Assembly: GCA_900767955.1 (NCBI GenBank) | Contig: CAAGBC010000030.1 | Span: forward strand, 107,268 to 171,267 | DNA: 64,000 nucleotides | DNA from: Spirochaetia bacterium | Lineage (GTDB): Bacteria; Spirochaetota; Spirochaetia; Treponematales; Treponemataceae | Direction: 5' to 3' | In this document: positions 1-8,353 of the stretch, piece after piece | How the letters are laid out: each line of letters begins with the position of its first letter | Numbering within the stretch: the first letter of the stretch is position 1 | The notes under the pieces: generated by a model | What the model was told of the DNA's origin: nothing | Seen by the model: the letters and a program-made list of their open reading frames with translations, nothing else | The model's database searches: none | Translations under genes and position numbers: made by a program

Positions 1-326
1 TAGGAATTGCAATTCAAAATTTTCCAGAAGGTGCTATAATTTCTTTACCATTAAAAAGTGAAGGTTCTTCAAAAGGAAAAGCATTTTTGTATGGAATGCT
101 ATCAGGAATTGTAGAACCAATTGCCGCAATAATAACAATTGTATTATCTAGTTTTATTGTTCCTGTGTTGCCATATCTTTTATCTTTTGCAGCAGGAGCT
201 ATGATTTATGTTGTTGTTGAAGAATTAATTCCTGAATCATCTCAAGGCTCACATTCCAATATTGGAACAATTGGTTTTGGCATTGGTTTTATTATAATGA
301 TGATATTAGATGTTGCTTTAGGTTAA
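1..326 (+). CDS. ZIP family metal transporter, C-terminal part (cut by window edge)
   Basis: The reading frame is open from base 3, so the gene starts before the window and only about 107 C-terminal residues are visible. The fragment begins with GIAIQNFPEGAIISLPL, the conserved ZIP helix-4 motif (NFPEG) that carries metal-site residues. It continues with the VEPIAA motif of helix 5 and VVEELIPES of helix 6, the arrangement of GufA/ZIPB-type bacterial ZIP proteins. At least three hydrophobic helices are seen, the last ending IIMMILDVALG. ZIP proteins move divalent metals such as zinc or iron into the cytoplasm across the inner membrane; the substrate cannot be read from this fragment. It converges on the next gene with only 3 bases between the stop codons. 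Family call is secure; the N-terminus is not visible. Confidence 0.85.
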   Translation, partial: GIAIQNFPEGAIISLPLKSEGSSKGKAFLYGMLSGIVEPIAAIITIVLSSFIVPVLPYLLSFAAGAMIYVVVEELIPESSQGSHSNIGTIGFGIGFIIMMILDVALG

Positions 327-329
327 TTT

Positions 330-1175
330 TTACTGAAGAACAATATCTTGGCAAAGTAAACTTATATCTTTGTGGGAATAATCTTGATTTTTTGCAATAG
401 ATAAAATTTCTTCATCAGTATATTTTGAGCTAGGATATAAAATTACAACTGATTTATCATTTGCTTGTAGAAAATTACTTTTTCCAAAATCTGTATATCT
501 TGTGGCTCCAATGGAAATCAATATTTGTGAAGGCTTTTCTTTATTAGCTAAATATGAATTTAAATTTTCTGTTGGACCTTCATCTTTTTGATTATTTAAT
601 TTTTCTATAATCCAATCAATTAATTTTTTGTATATGTAACTATAATCTTTTATAAATGAAGTTTCTCCGTAATTGTAAATATTGTTATTGCGTATCAAAA
701 AGCAAGAAATTTTATAATCGTTGATAATTCCGTTTTCTGAAAAATTATCTAGTTGTATTAAATTATCTGAAATTCCTTTTGAAGAATTTCCCCAGTTTTT
801 TTTCTGGCTAATTTTTTTAGCACCGTCTTTACGGATTGAACAATCATTTGAAGCGGCAAATGCTATTGGATGTATATTTTCTATTTTGTTATTATTCCAG
901 GTAACATTGCAAATGATAGCACATTCTGGTTCTATTTGAAGATTTTCTTCGTTTTTTGGAAATATTATTTTTTTGCTGTCAAAGGGAAATGTTAAAAGAA
1001 AAGTTGGAGTAGAATCATTTTTTATAGGCAAATATGTTGGAAAAATTGCTTTTGGAGCATTTTCATCTTTTGTTGCTATATTTGTAAAATCTTTTGCTTC
1101 TCCAGCTTGTTCAAGGTGTCCTGTAAAATTTCCTGCAACACCGAATGTTGCCATTTGTCTTAAATCGTAATTCAT
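330..1175 (-). CDS. DUF5718 family protein, FAH-fold-like
   Basis: The 281-residue protein opens with DLRQMATFGVAGNFTGHLEQAGEA, which I recognise as the start of the DUF5718 family of unknown function. A central stretch, EPECAIICNVTW followed by IHPIAFAASNDCSIRKDGAKKISQKKNWGNSSKG, resembles the metal-binding Glu-x-Glu and the AxNDxSxR motif of fumarylacetoacetate hydrolase-fold enzymes. An acid hydrolase or decarboxylase-like activity is therefore possible but unproven. There is no signal peptide or membrane segment, so it is probably cytoplasmic. The ATG at 1175 keeps the residues before the conserved GVAGNF motif; a second ATG at 1154 is possible. Neither has a good Shine-Dalgarno sequence. 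It stands alone on this strand, convergent with the ZIP gene and divergent from the lipoprotein gene. Confidence 0.6.
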   Translation of the reverse strand: MNYDLRQMATFGVAGNFTGHLEQAGEAKDFTNIATKDENAPKAIFPTYLPIKNDSTPTFLLTFPFDSKKIIFPKNEENLQIEPECAIICNVTWNNNKIENIHPIAFAASNDCSIRKDGAKKISQKKNWGNSSKGISDNLIQLDNFSENGIINDYKISCFLIRNNNIYNYGETSFIKDYSYIYKKLIDWIIEKLNNQKDEGPTENLNSYLANKEKPSQILISIGATRYTDFGKSNFLQANDKSVVILYPSSKYTDEEILSIAKNQDYSHKDISLLCQDIVLQ

Positions 1176-1269
1176 AAATTGATATTAAAATAAAACAGAT
1201 TTTTTCACAAGCAAAATAAAAATTCATATTTTTTAATCAGTAAAATATGGTATTCAAAATTTATCGACA

Positions 1270-1298
1270 TTGACACCAAAAAAAAATGCATATAGACT
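1270..1298 (+). promoter_or_regulatory. Sigma-70 type promoter for the 1345 lipoprotein gene
   Basis: TTGACA at 1270-1275, a 17-base spacer, then TAGACT at 1293-1298. The -35 box matches consensus fully. Its position overlaps an upstream in-frame start codon candidate at 1270, which rules that out and supports the ATG at 1345 as the true start. Confidence 0.6.
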
Positions 1299-1344
1299 AA
1301 AAAAATATTTGAGTTTTAATTTTTTTTTATTTACAAGGAATTTT

Positions 1345-3456
1345 ATGAAAATTTTAAAAAGTTTATTAAATAAAATTTGTTTAACACTTGCGATTGGTTT
1401 GTTTTTTATAGGTTGTTCAGATTTGTCTTTAGAAAAAAATTGGACAGTTTTAAATGGTACAGGTAAACTTGTTATTTCCACAAATTTTTCTGATACAAAA
1501 ACTAGAACAGTTTTGCCAACACCTTTTTCCACTGAAGTATTAGGATATAAATGGGTTTTGTATGCTCAGTCAAGTAGTTCAACAGAACAAATTGAAGTAA
1601 AGGCCTGGGAAGATACAAAAGACGAAAATAATATTTCTATTTTAGCATATAACAATATGTTGAATGATGATTATATATTGGTAGATGTTGGTTCTTATAC
1701 ATTTACTTTAATTGTTTATAATGGTGATAACAAAAAAGTTCTTGAAGGTTCTGAAGAATTTACCATTAATCCAAGTCAAAATAATAAACTTGAATTTAAT
1801 ATGAAAGAAGCTACTGGTTCAGATGTGGCTGATGGTTCTATTGTGTTTAAATTAAAATGGAATGAATTAGGTGTTGTAGATAAAGTTCAAGCTAATTTAT
1901 TAAAATCTGATGGTTCTAATTTAGAAAATGAAAGTTTTAAAAATGTTGATTTAACAGTATTTTCTGCTTCAGATAAAACTTATGAATATGTTGAATTTAA
2001 AACTGCTGATAATTCCAATTTGTCTAGTGGATATTACATACTAAAACTTGAATTACAGCAAAATGTAGGAGACGAATCAGCAGCAGATTATAAAATTATA
2101 AACACATATACTTGTCTTGTTTATGTTGCCCCAGGATTATGTAGTGAAGGTGAATTTATATTAGAAAATCTTGCTAAATTATATACAATTTCTTATGAAT
2201 TAAACTCTGGTGAATTTGACACTAACACAACAATTGTTAGTTCGTACAACAAATATACTAGTTTTGAATTACCAACTCCTACTAGATTTGGCTATGCTTT
2301 TACAGGTTGGTATACTAATGAACAATTATTGCCTAATAGTAAAGTTGAAAATACTTCAAATTATAAAATTTCTTCTGATGTGACTCTTTACGCAAGTTGG
2401 ATTGAACTTGGCTCTGTCCCAGAATATCCAATTAATGATTGGTACATTTTAATGGCTTATGTAGAATCAAAGTCTGGATATGAATCTGTTGATGCATATA
2501 TAACAGGAACATTGAATGCATATCAGAGGCTTCCATTGTATTGTTCTGTAAAAATAATTGCTGTTAATTCTGCTACTTTTTTAAGACAAGTAAATTTTGC
2601 AAATTCAATGATAAATAATATATATTCTTTAACTCTTGAAGGTATTACTTTAGATGGAAACAATATTGAAAGTGTATCACCTTTGATAGAGTCTTCTGCA
2701 AATCTTATATTAAATAATTGTACATTACAAAATAATAAAACCTCTGGTAATGGTGGTGCGGTGTATGTTGGTGATGGATGTACATTTGAAATGACAAACA
2801 GCATTATTTGGAATAATACAGCAGCAAAAGGTGCTGGCGTTTATGTAGCAAGCAATGGAATCTTTAATATGAATAATGGAACAATATCTGATAACTTTGC
2901 AACATCTAGTAGTGACGCTTCATTAGGTGGTGGTGTGTATGTGGGTGCAAACGGTACATTCAATATGAAAGATGGTTCTATTATTAATAATTCTGTAAAT
3001 TATACAGGAACTAACTTAATGGGTGGCGGTGCAGGAGTAGCTGTAGATTTTCAAACAACTTCTAGTGGCTTATTTAATATGACTGGTGGCAAAATTGAAG
3101 GTAATAAAACAATAGGGAATAAAGATTACGGAAGTGGTGTATTTGTAAATGGTTCGACACAGGAATTTTTGGGAATTTTTAAGATTTCGGGTAATGCAGT
3201 GGTTGTCTCTGATAATGATGTTTATCTTAATTATGTTGCAAAAATTACAGTAACAGGTGCGCTTACAGGAACAACACCTGTTGCAACAATTACTCCATCT
3301 TCTTATACAGAACAAAAACAAGTTATTCAGGTTGAAGGCGTTGCATTTGATTCTGTAATAAGAAAGTTTTCAGTAACTCCAAAATTAAATGAAAATGACC
3401 AATATGAAAATTGGATTATAAATGAAATTGGACAAATTGTAGTAATTAGTGAATGA
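1345..3456 (+). CDS. Large surface lipoprotein with InlB-type repeat and beta-helix region
   Basis: The ATG at 1345 is preceded by AAGGAA (1335-1340) and begins a lipoprotein signal peptide, MKILKSLLNKICLTL...FFIGC, with a cysteine at about residue 24. The 703-residue product has a beta-rich N-terminal half. At about residues 290-355 it carries one InlB/Listeria-Bacteroides repeat: YTISYELNSGEFD, GYAFTGWYTNE and DVTLYASW. The C-terminal 300 residues contain repeated units such as NGTFNMKDGSI, NGIFNMNNGTI and SGLFNMTGGKI, typical of a right-handed parallel beta-helix of the chlamydial Pmp or pectate-lyase-like kind. It is probably anchored at the cell surface and may act in adhesion or carbohydrate binding; no catalytic residues are evident. 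It is a single-gene unit with its own promoter and a bidirectional hairpin element downstream. Confidence 0.7.
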   Translation: MKILKSLLNKICLTLAIGLFFIGCSDLSLEKNWTVLNGTGKLVISTNFSDTKTRTVLPTPFSTEVLGYKWVLYAQSSSSTEQIEVKAWEDTKDENNISILAYNNMLNDDYILVDVGSYTFTLIVYNGDNKKVLEGSEEFTINPSQNNKLEFNMKEATGSDVADGSIVFKLKWNELGVVDKVQANLLKSDGSNLENESFKNVDLTVFSASDKTYEYVEFKTADNSNLSSGYYILKLELQQNVGDESAADYKIINTYTCLVYVAPGLCSEGEFILENLAKLYTISYELNSGEFDTNTTIVSSYNKYTSFELPTPTRFGYAFTGWYTNEQLLPNSKVENTSNYKISSDVTLYASWIELGSVPEYPINDWYILMAYVESKSGYESVDAYITGTLNAYQRLPLYCSVKIIAVNSATFLRQVNFANSMINNIYSLTLEGITLDGNNIESVSPLIESSANLILNNCTLQNNKTSGNGGAVYVGDGCTFEMTNSIIWNNTAAKGAGVYVASNGIFNMNNGTISDNFATSSSDASLGGGVYVGANGTFNMKDGSIINNSVNYTGTNLMGGGAGVAVDFQTTSSGLFNMTGGKIEGNKTIGNKDYGSGVFVNGSTQEFLGIFKISGNAVVVSDNDVYLNYVAKITVTGALTGTTPVATITPSSYTEQKQVIQVEGVAFDSVIRKFSVTPKLNENDQYENWIINEIGQIVVISE

Positions 3457-3543
3457 TTAAAAGTTAAAACATTTTATAAGAGTTTTACATAAAGATTTGA
3501 TTGCTATTATTATGACAAATCTATAGTAGTAAACTTTTGTTAT

Positions 3544-3667
3544 AAAAGGATGAGCAATAAGTATTAATTTTAGTGTCATTCCCAACTAGATTTGGAATCT
3601 TATCACTAAATATAGAGTAGATGCTGAATCTCGTTCAGCATGACAGAACTTATTGGTCATCCTTTTT
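3544..3667. repeat. Dispersed multi-hairpin repeat, copy 1
   Basis: Outer arms AAAAGGATGA (3544-3553) and TCATCCTTTT (3657-3666) pair perfectly; inner arms AATAAGT (3556-3562) and ACTTATT (3648-3654) extend the stem. Between them lie two hairpins: an imperfect one around ATTCC...GGAAT (about 3578-3598), and a perfect one with ATGCTGAA and TTCAGCAT arms and a TCTCG loop (about 3621-3642). A second copy in inverted orientation lies at 63675-63819. Sitting between two convergent genes and ending in a T run, this copy probably also terminates transcription in both directions. It fills most of the 215-base gap between the flanking genes. Confidence 0.8.
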
Positions 3668-3671
3668 TTGT

Positions 3672-4721
3672 TTAATTAAAAGTATGTTTCCAATATATCG
3701 GAAAAGAAAATCCCATGTGACTTTGTTCATTTGGCATTGCAGAAATTGTGAATTCTGGACCAATTGAAATGTCATTATTATTTATTGTAAAAATCAATCT
3801 TGGATATATAAATAATACATTTTGGCTTTCTGTAAATTCTGTTGCATCAGAAGCGTTGTATAATACGCCTAGTTTTACTTGAATTGTTGGAATAGGGTAA
3901 TAAATTCCAGTAAATCCAGCATACAAAGGTGCTGTTTGCGTATCTACATTATATCCAAATTCAAAGTCAGCTGAAATATTAAAATATTTTAGTGCAATAT
4001 TCGTTGTTGAATCAAAATAGTGTGTTGCTGGCGTTTCTCCGTTTATACCAGTTCCATTAAAAGTGTATCCAACCATCCAAGTAAAAGCTTTTGATGGATT
4101 TCCACTAATGTAATTTCCTATGGAAAATTCATTGCTTAAATTGGTATAAATTGTGGTTCCTGCATTAATTCCATAGTCGCTTTCATAAATTATTCCAAAA
4201 TTGGTTTTTAAAAAATTATCCTCGGTGAACATATCAGTTTGAATTGGATAATTCATTCCGAAGGTAAATCCTGCAACATCTTTTAATGCTGTACAAATAT
4301 ATGTTGCGCCACTTTTTCCGTATCGTCCGTCTGGTAATGCATCTTCATAAGCATTCATGTATGTACCTGGAACCATTTCGTAATATTGTGTTCCAAATAC
4401 AAATTCTGAATGCTCAAAAGGTGTCCAACCAACATTTCCGTGGGTTCTGTCTGGCATTATTTCAACTTGTCCAGATTCCCAGTTGTTTGATGAAATGAAA
4501 TTCAAACCAATTCGTCCTTCCACCCAAAAGTTATCAAAATAAACTAGAGCTTTTGCTTCATTAAAAAATCCTCCGAATGATGTTTTTGCATCTTTTGTAG
4601 GATTTTTGGAAGCAACATTGATTTGGATTTTGTTGTAAATCTCATTTTGTTGAGAAAACATAAACAATGAAGAACTTACAAACAACATTAACATTTTTAA
4701 CATAATACTTTTTTTTATCAT
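3672..4721 (-). CDS. Predicted outer-membrane beta-barrel protein, function unknown
   Basis: The chosen ATG at 4721 has a strong GGGAG ribosome site (4727-4731). It starts a signal peptide, MIKKSIMLKMLMLFVSSSLFMFSQQ. The mature part of the 349-residue protein is made of alternating polar/aromatic strands such as FWVEGRIGLNFIS, SEFVFGTQYYEM and AGFTFGMNYPI. It ends in FSFPIYWKHTFN, compatible with an outer-membrane barrel that finishes on an aromatic strand. I do not recognise a named family. It may be a spirochaetal porin-like protein, but substrate and channel activity are unknown. It is monocistronic, divergent from ileS, and has an inverted repeat (4744-4759) just upstream of its ribosome site. 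Confidence 0.55.
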   Translation of the reverse strand: MIKKSIMLKMLMLFVSSSLFMFSQQNEIYNKIQINVASKNPTKDAKTSFGGFFNEAKALVYFDNFWVEGRIGLNFISSNNWESGQVEIMPDRTHGNVGWTPFEHSEFVFGTQYYEMVPGTYMNAYEDALPDGRYGKSGATYICTALKDVAGFTFGMNYPIQTDMFTEDNFLKTNFGIIYESDYGINAGTTIYTNLSNEFSIGNYISGNPSKAFTWMVGYTFNGTGINGETPATHYFDSTTNIALKYFNISADFEFGYNVDTQTAPLYAGFTGIYYPIPTIQVKLGVLYNASDATEFTESQNVLFIYPRLIFTINNNDISIGPEFTISAMPNEQSHMGFSFPIYWKHTFN

Positions 4722-4743
4722 TTTTTCTCCCTTAAATAATAAA

Positions 4744-4759
4744 GTTTGTGTTGCAAACT
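4744..4759. promoter_or_regulatory. Inverted repeat GTTTGTGTTGCAAACT, leader of the 4721 gene
   Basis: With flanking bases, arms AAAGTTTG (4741-4748) and CAAACTTT (4754-4761) pair perfectly around five bases. The same 16-base sequence recurs with two differences at 5103-5118, in front of ileS. It may be an operator or an mRNA hairpin; the binding factor is unknown. Confidence 0.4.
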
Positions 4760-4785
4760 TTAAGTTCAAAGCTTTTTGTTTTTAT

Positions 4786-4797
4786 TGAGTATACTCA
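4786..4797. promoter_or_regulatory. Perfect 12-base palindrome TGAGTATACTCA
   Basis: The palindrome lies in the upstream region of the predicted outer-membrane protein gene. A spaced form with ATGAGT and ACTCAT arms lies upstream of the response regulator gene (23080-23098). Possible operator; no factor can be named. Confidence 0.25.
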
Positions 4798-4878
4798 TTT
4801 TTGAATGTAATTATTGAATTTGTGATTTTCAAGAAAATTGTGAATTTATTTGCATTTTGAAAAGGGCAAAGGATTGTA

Positions 4879-4938
4879 GGGGCAGCGAAGCTGTTCTTGC
4901 TGGGTGAGTGTAGTCGAACACGGCAAGAATGGAACCCC
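4879..4938. other. Structured intergenic element (possible dispersed repeat)
   Basis: This stretch is clearly more GC-rich than its surroundings and folds on paper into a branched structure. GGGG (4879-4882) pairs with CCCC (4935-4938). Inside are a CAGC-gaa-GCTG hairpin (4883-4893) and a TTCTTGC/GCAAGAA stem (4894-4900 with 4923-4929) that encloses GTGT/ACAC. It occupies part of the 440-base gap between the 4721 gene and ileS. I see no open reading frame worth calling. It could be a mobile repeat or a structured RNA; the other half of the gap is described in the next entry. Confidence 0.4.
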
Positions 4939-4949
4939 GAAAAGCCTGG

Positions 4950-5003
4950 TTTTTAATTTGTTTGGTTGCAAAGCCAAGGCGATGCAATTAAACAAATTAA
5001 AAA
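4950..5003. other. 54-base long hairpin upstream of ileS
   Basis: The arms 4950-4970 and 4983-5003 pair over 21 positions, allowing two G-T pairs, around a 12-base loop. Both ends are A/T runs (TTTTTAATTTG and CAAATTAAAAA). It could act as a transcription terminator or attenuator in front of ileS, or be one end of a small repeat. I see no T-box features (no T-box consensus sequence), so a tRNA-sensing leader is not supported. Confidence 0.45.
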
Positions 5004-5066
5004 TGACCCAAAATAAGGAAAATATTTATATAATTTGCATATTTATAGAAGATACTAGTATTTTTA

Positions 5067-5094
5067 TTGAAAGTATTGTAAACTATTGTATTAA
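5067..5094 (+). promoter_or_regulatory. Possible ileS promoter
   Basis: TTGAAA (5067-5072), a 16-base spacer and TATTAA (5089-5094). It lies downstream of the hairpins and about 70 bases before the ileS start. The -10 match is only moderate. Confidence 0.3.
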
Positions 5095-5102
5095 TTGAAA
5101 AT

Positions 5103-5118
5103 GTTTGTGTCACAAACT
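5103..5118. promoter_or_regulatory. Inverted repeat GTTTGTGTCACAAACT, ileS leader
   Basis: GTTTGTG and CACAAAC arms pair perfectly around one base. It is 14/16 identical to the repeat at 4744-4759, so the two divergent transcription units carry the same element about 360 bases apart. Possible shared operator. Confidence 0.4.
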
Positions 5119-5161
5119 GATTTGTACTTTTGTACGAAAATATTATTTTTGTGGTTATTAT

Positions 5162-8100
5162 ATGTATAAGAGCGTTGATCCTAAAACTGATTTTCCAAAA
5201 CAAGAAGAAAGTGTGTTAAAATATTGGGAAGAAAACGATATTTTTAAAAAGTCTGTTTCTCAGCGTGAAGGTGCTGAAGAATTTGTTTTTTATGATGGAC
5301 CTCCATTTGCTACAGGTCTTCCACATTTTGGTCATTTTATTCCATCAACAATTAAAGATATTATTCCTCGTTATCAAACAATGAAAGGGAAGAAAGTTGA
5401 ACGCCGTTTTGGTTGGGATTGTCATGGTCTTCCTGTTGAAAACTTAATCGAAAAAGAATTAGGCTTAAATTCTAAACATGAAATTGAAGAATTTGGTATA
5501 GAAAAATTTAACGAAGCTTGTCGTGATTCTGTTTTAAGATATACTTCTGAATGGCAAAAAACAATTACTAGAATGGGGCGTTGGGTTGATTTTGAACACG
5601 ACTACAAAACAATGAACCCAGAATTTATGGAAAGTATTTGGTGGGTTGCTAAATCTTTGTGGGATAAGGGATTAATTTACGAAGGTCAGTATATTCTTCC
5701 TTATTGTCCTAGATGTTCTACTGTTTTATCTACACATGAATTGGCTCAAGGTTATAAAGATGTAAATGACCCAGCAGTTACTATTCGTTTTAAAATTACA
5801 AAAGCTCCTGCAAAAATTGATGATGCAGATATGGCAAATGGAAAAACTTTCTTCCTTGCATGGACTACAACTCCTTGGACTTTGCCTTCTAATCTTGGTT
5901 TGTGTATGGGACCAGAAGTTGATTATGTAAAAATCTTAGATAAAGCTAGTGGCGATTATTACATTTTAGCTCAGGCTCGTTTGTCTGCTTACTACAAAAA
6001 TGAAGAAGATTACGAAATTATTTACACTCGCAAAGGTGCTGATTTTATTGGTGCTAAATATGAACCTTTATTCCCTTATTTTGCTGAATTAACAACAAAT
6101 GAAGATGGTTCTGATGGCGCATTTAGAATGTTTAATGCTGATTATGTTTCAACAGAAGACGGAACTGGTATTGTTCATATTGCTCCAGCTTTTGGTGAAG
6201 ATGATAGCAAAGTAATGAAAGATACTGGTGTTCCTTTTGTTCAGCCAATTGACGCAGAATGTAAATATACAAAAGCAGTTTCTGATTATGTTGGTCGTTT
6301 TGTAAAAGATTGTGATAAAGATATTATTGAACGCCTTAAAAAAGAAGGAAAACTTGTAAAACGCGATCAGATTTTACACTCTTATCCACATTGTTGGCGT
6401 TGTTCTTCTCCTTTGATTTACAGAGGTGTTGGTTCTTGGTTTGTTAAAGTTGCAGACCATCACGATAGACTTTTGCGTGCTAATAGCAAAATTAATTGGC
6501 AACCAGCTCATATTAAAGAAGGTCGTTTTGGAAAATGGCTTGCTGGAAGTAGAGACTGGGCTGTAAGCCGTAACCGTTATTGGGGAAATCCAATTCCAAT
6601 TTGGCGTTGTGATAATCCTGACTGTAAAGATACTGTTTGTGTTGGAAGTCGTCAGGAATTAGCTGATTTAAGCGGAACTTACCCAGAAGATTTGCATAAA
6701 CAATTTGTTGATAAAATTACTTTCCCTTGTAAAAAATGTAATGGAACAATGAAACGCATTCCAGAAGTTTTTGACTGTTGGTTTGAAAGTGGTTCAATGC
6801 CTTATGCACAGCAACATTATCCTTTTGAAAATAAAGAATATTTTGAAAAGCATTTCCCTGCAAAATTTATTTCTGAAGGATTGGATCAGACTCGTGGTTG
6901 GTTCTATACATTAACAGTTTTGGCTGCTCATTTGTTTGATAAACCAGCCTTTGAAAATTGTATTGTAAACGGTATTGTTTTGGCATCTGACGGTAGAAAA
7001 ATGTCAAAATCATTACGCAATTATACTGACCCTGTTGAAGCTATTGATAAATTTGGTGCAGATGCGATTCGTTTGTTCTTAATGCATTCTGCTGTTGTTA
7101 AGGCTGATGAAATTCGTTATTCAGATGAAGGCGTTAGAGATGTTCTAAAATCAATTATAATTCCTTTGTGGAATAGCTATAGTTTCTTCGTTACTTATGC
7201 AAATATTGATAAAGTTTCTCCTACTGGTCATTTATTTGATAATGCATTGCCTTCAAATCCTCTTGACGCTTGGCTTTTGTCAATTTCTCAAAAATTAATT
7301 AGTGATGTTTCTACTGCTTTAGATAATTATGACTTGAATAGCGCAATTGACCCTATTGTTAAATTTATTGATGAATTAAATAACTGGTATATTCGTCGTT
7401 CTCGTCGTCGTTTCTGGAAAAGTGAAAATGATTCTGATAAAACAGAAGCATACGAAGCTCTTTATATTGCGTTAAAAACTCTTTGTAAAGTTGCAGCTCC
7501 ATTTATTCCTTTTATCACAGAAGAAATGTACTTAAATTTAAAAACTGATGAGGATAAAGAATCTGTTCATTTGTGTGATTATCCACAACCAAATGAAAAA
7601 TGGCTTAACCCTGAACTTGAATTTAAGATGGCAACTGTACAAAAAGCAGTTTCTATGGGACACAGTTTGCGTAATCAGTTCAACTTAAAAAATCGTCAGC
7701 CATTGGCTAGTGTTGCTTTGGTCACTAGAAATGTTGATGAAAAACGAGTTCTTTCTGAAATGGAAGATTGTATCCGTGAAGAATTAAATGTCAAAAAAGT
7801 AATTTTCCACGAAAGAGAAGATGAACTTGTTGAATACAAAGCAAAAGCTAATTTTAAGGTTTTAGGAAAAGAACTTGGGCCTTTGATGAAAAAAGCTGCA
7901 GGCATCATTGCTGAATTAACAACAGAACAGATTGAATCAATCTTGGACGGAACAAAACTTTGTGTTGAAGTTGAAGGTAAACAAGTTGAATTAGATTCTG
8001 AAAAAGTTCTTGTTGAACGTTTTGAAAAAGATGATTTAAAAGTTGTTAATGAAGGAACTTTGACAGTTGGTCTTGATTCAAAAATTACTGATGAATTAAA

Positions 8101-8353
8101 GAAAGAAGGTTATGTTCGTGATTTGATTCGTGGTATTCAGAATTTGCGTAAAGAATCAGGCTTTAATGTTACTGATAGAATAAAACTTTCTGTTTCTGGT
8201 GATTCTGAACTTCAAGCTGCATACGAAATGTTTGTTGATTTTATTTCAAACGAAACTTTGGCTAAAGAATCTGTTTGGACTGAAAATCTTGCAAACGGTG
8301 TAGTTGTAGAATCAGAAGATAAGAATTGGAGTATTTCTATTGAAAAAGCTTAA
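5162..8353 (+). CDS. ileS: Isoleucyl-tRNA synthetase
   Basis: This class I aminoacyl-tRNA synthetase charges tRNA-Ile with isoleucine in the cytoplasm. The 1063-residue protein shows the HIGH-type motif as HFGH at about residues 55-58 within PPFATGLPHFGHF. The KMSKS loop is at about 613-617. The WTTTPWTLPSN motif of the CP1 editing domain and FDCWFESGSMPYAQ are also present. Long C-terminal anticodon-binding and zinc-like regions follow. Length and motif style fit the longer, eukaryote-like (type 2) IleRS known from spirochaetes, a type generally insensitive to mupirocin. The start at 5162 gives the usual N-terminus (YKSVDPKTDFPKQEE); longer in-frame starts add unconserved residues. The following lipoprotein gene overlaps its end by 14 bases. 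Confidence 0.97.
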   Translation: MYKSVDPKTDFPKQEESVLKYWEENDIFKKSVSQREGAEEFVFYDGPPFATGLPHFGHFIPSTIKDIIPRYQTMKGKKVERRFGWDCHGLPVENLIEKELGLNSKHEIEEFGIEKFNEACRDSVLRYTSEWQKTITRMGRWVDFEHDYKTMNPEFMESIWWVAKSLWDKGLIYEGQYILPYCPRCSTVLSTHELAQGYKDVNDPAVTIRFKITKAPAKIDDADMANGKTFFLAWTTTPWTLPSNLGLCMGPEVDYVKILDKASGDYYILAQARLSAYYKNEEDYEIIYTRKGADFIGAKYEPLFPYFAELTTNEDGSDGAFRMFNADYVSTEDGTGIVHIAPAFGEDDSKVMKDTGVPFVQPIDAECKYTKAVSDYVGRFVKDCDKDIIERLKKEGKLVKRDQILHSYPHCWRCSSPLIYRGVGSWFVKVADHHDRLLRANSKINWQPAHIKEGRFGKWLAGSRDWAVSRNRYWGNPIPIWRCDNPDCKDTVCVGSRQELADLSGTYPEDLHKQFVDKITFPCKKCNGTMKRIPEVFDCWFESGSMPYAQQHYPFENKEYFEKHFPAKFISEGLDQTRGWFYTLTVLAAHLFDKPAFENCIVNGIVLASDGRKMSKSLRNYTDPVEAIDKFGADAIRLFLMHSAVVKADEIRYSDEGVRDVLKSIIIPLWNSYSFFVTYANIDKVSPTGHLFDNALPSNPLDAWLLSISQKLISDVSTALDNYDLNSAIDPIVKFIDELNNWYIRRSRRRFWKSENDSDKTEAYEALYIALKTLCKVAAPFIPFITEEMYLNLKTDEDKESVHLCDYPQPNEKWLNPELEFKMATVQKAVSMGHSLRNQFNLKNRQPLASVALVTRNVDEKRVLSEMEDCIREELNVKKVIFHEREDELVEYKAKANFKVLGKELGPLMKKAAGIIAELTTEQIESILDGTKLCVEVEGKQVELDSEKVLVERFEKDDLKVVNEGTLTVGLDSKITDELKKEGYVRDLIRGIQNLRKESGFNVTDRIKLSVSGDSELQAAYEMFVDFISNETLAKESVWTENLANGVVVESEDKNWSISIEKA

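Noticed and set aside
1270..1344. Upstream start for the surface lipoprotein
   Set aside because: It begins inside the -35 box of the likely promoter, encodes no signal peptide, and the ATG at 1345 has both a ribosome site and a lipoprotein signal.
4904..5098. 64-codon open frame in the ileS upstream region
   Set aside because: It runs through the structured element and the long hairpin, has no ribosome site and no recognisable protein features; the palindromes explain the sequence better.
4879..5161. T-box riboswitch in front of ileS
   Set aside because: Hairpins are present but I find no T-box consensus, no specifier loop with an isoleucine codon in the right setting and no clear terminator/antiterminator pair; T-boxes are also not typical of spirochaetes.
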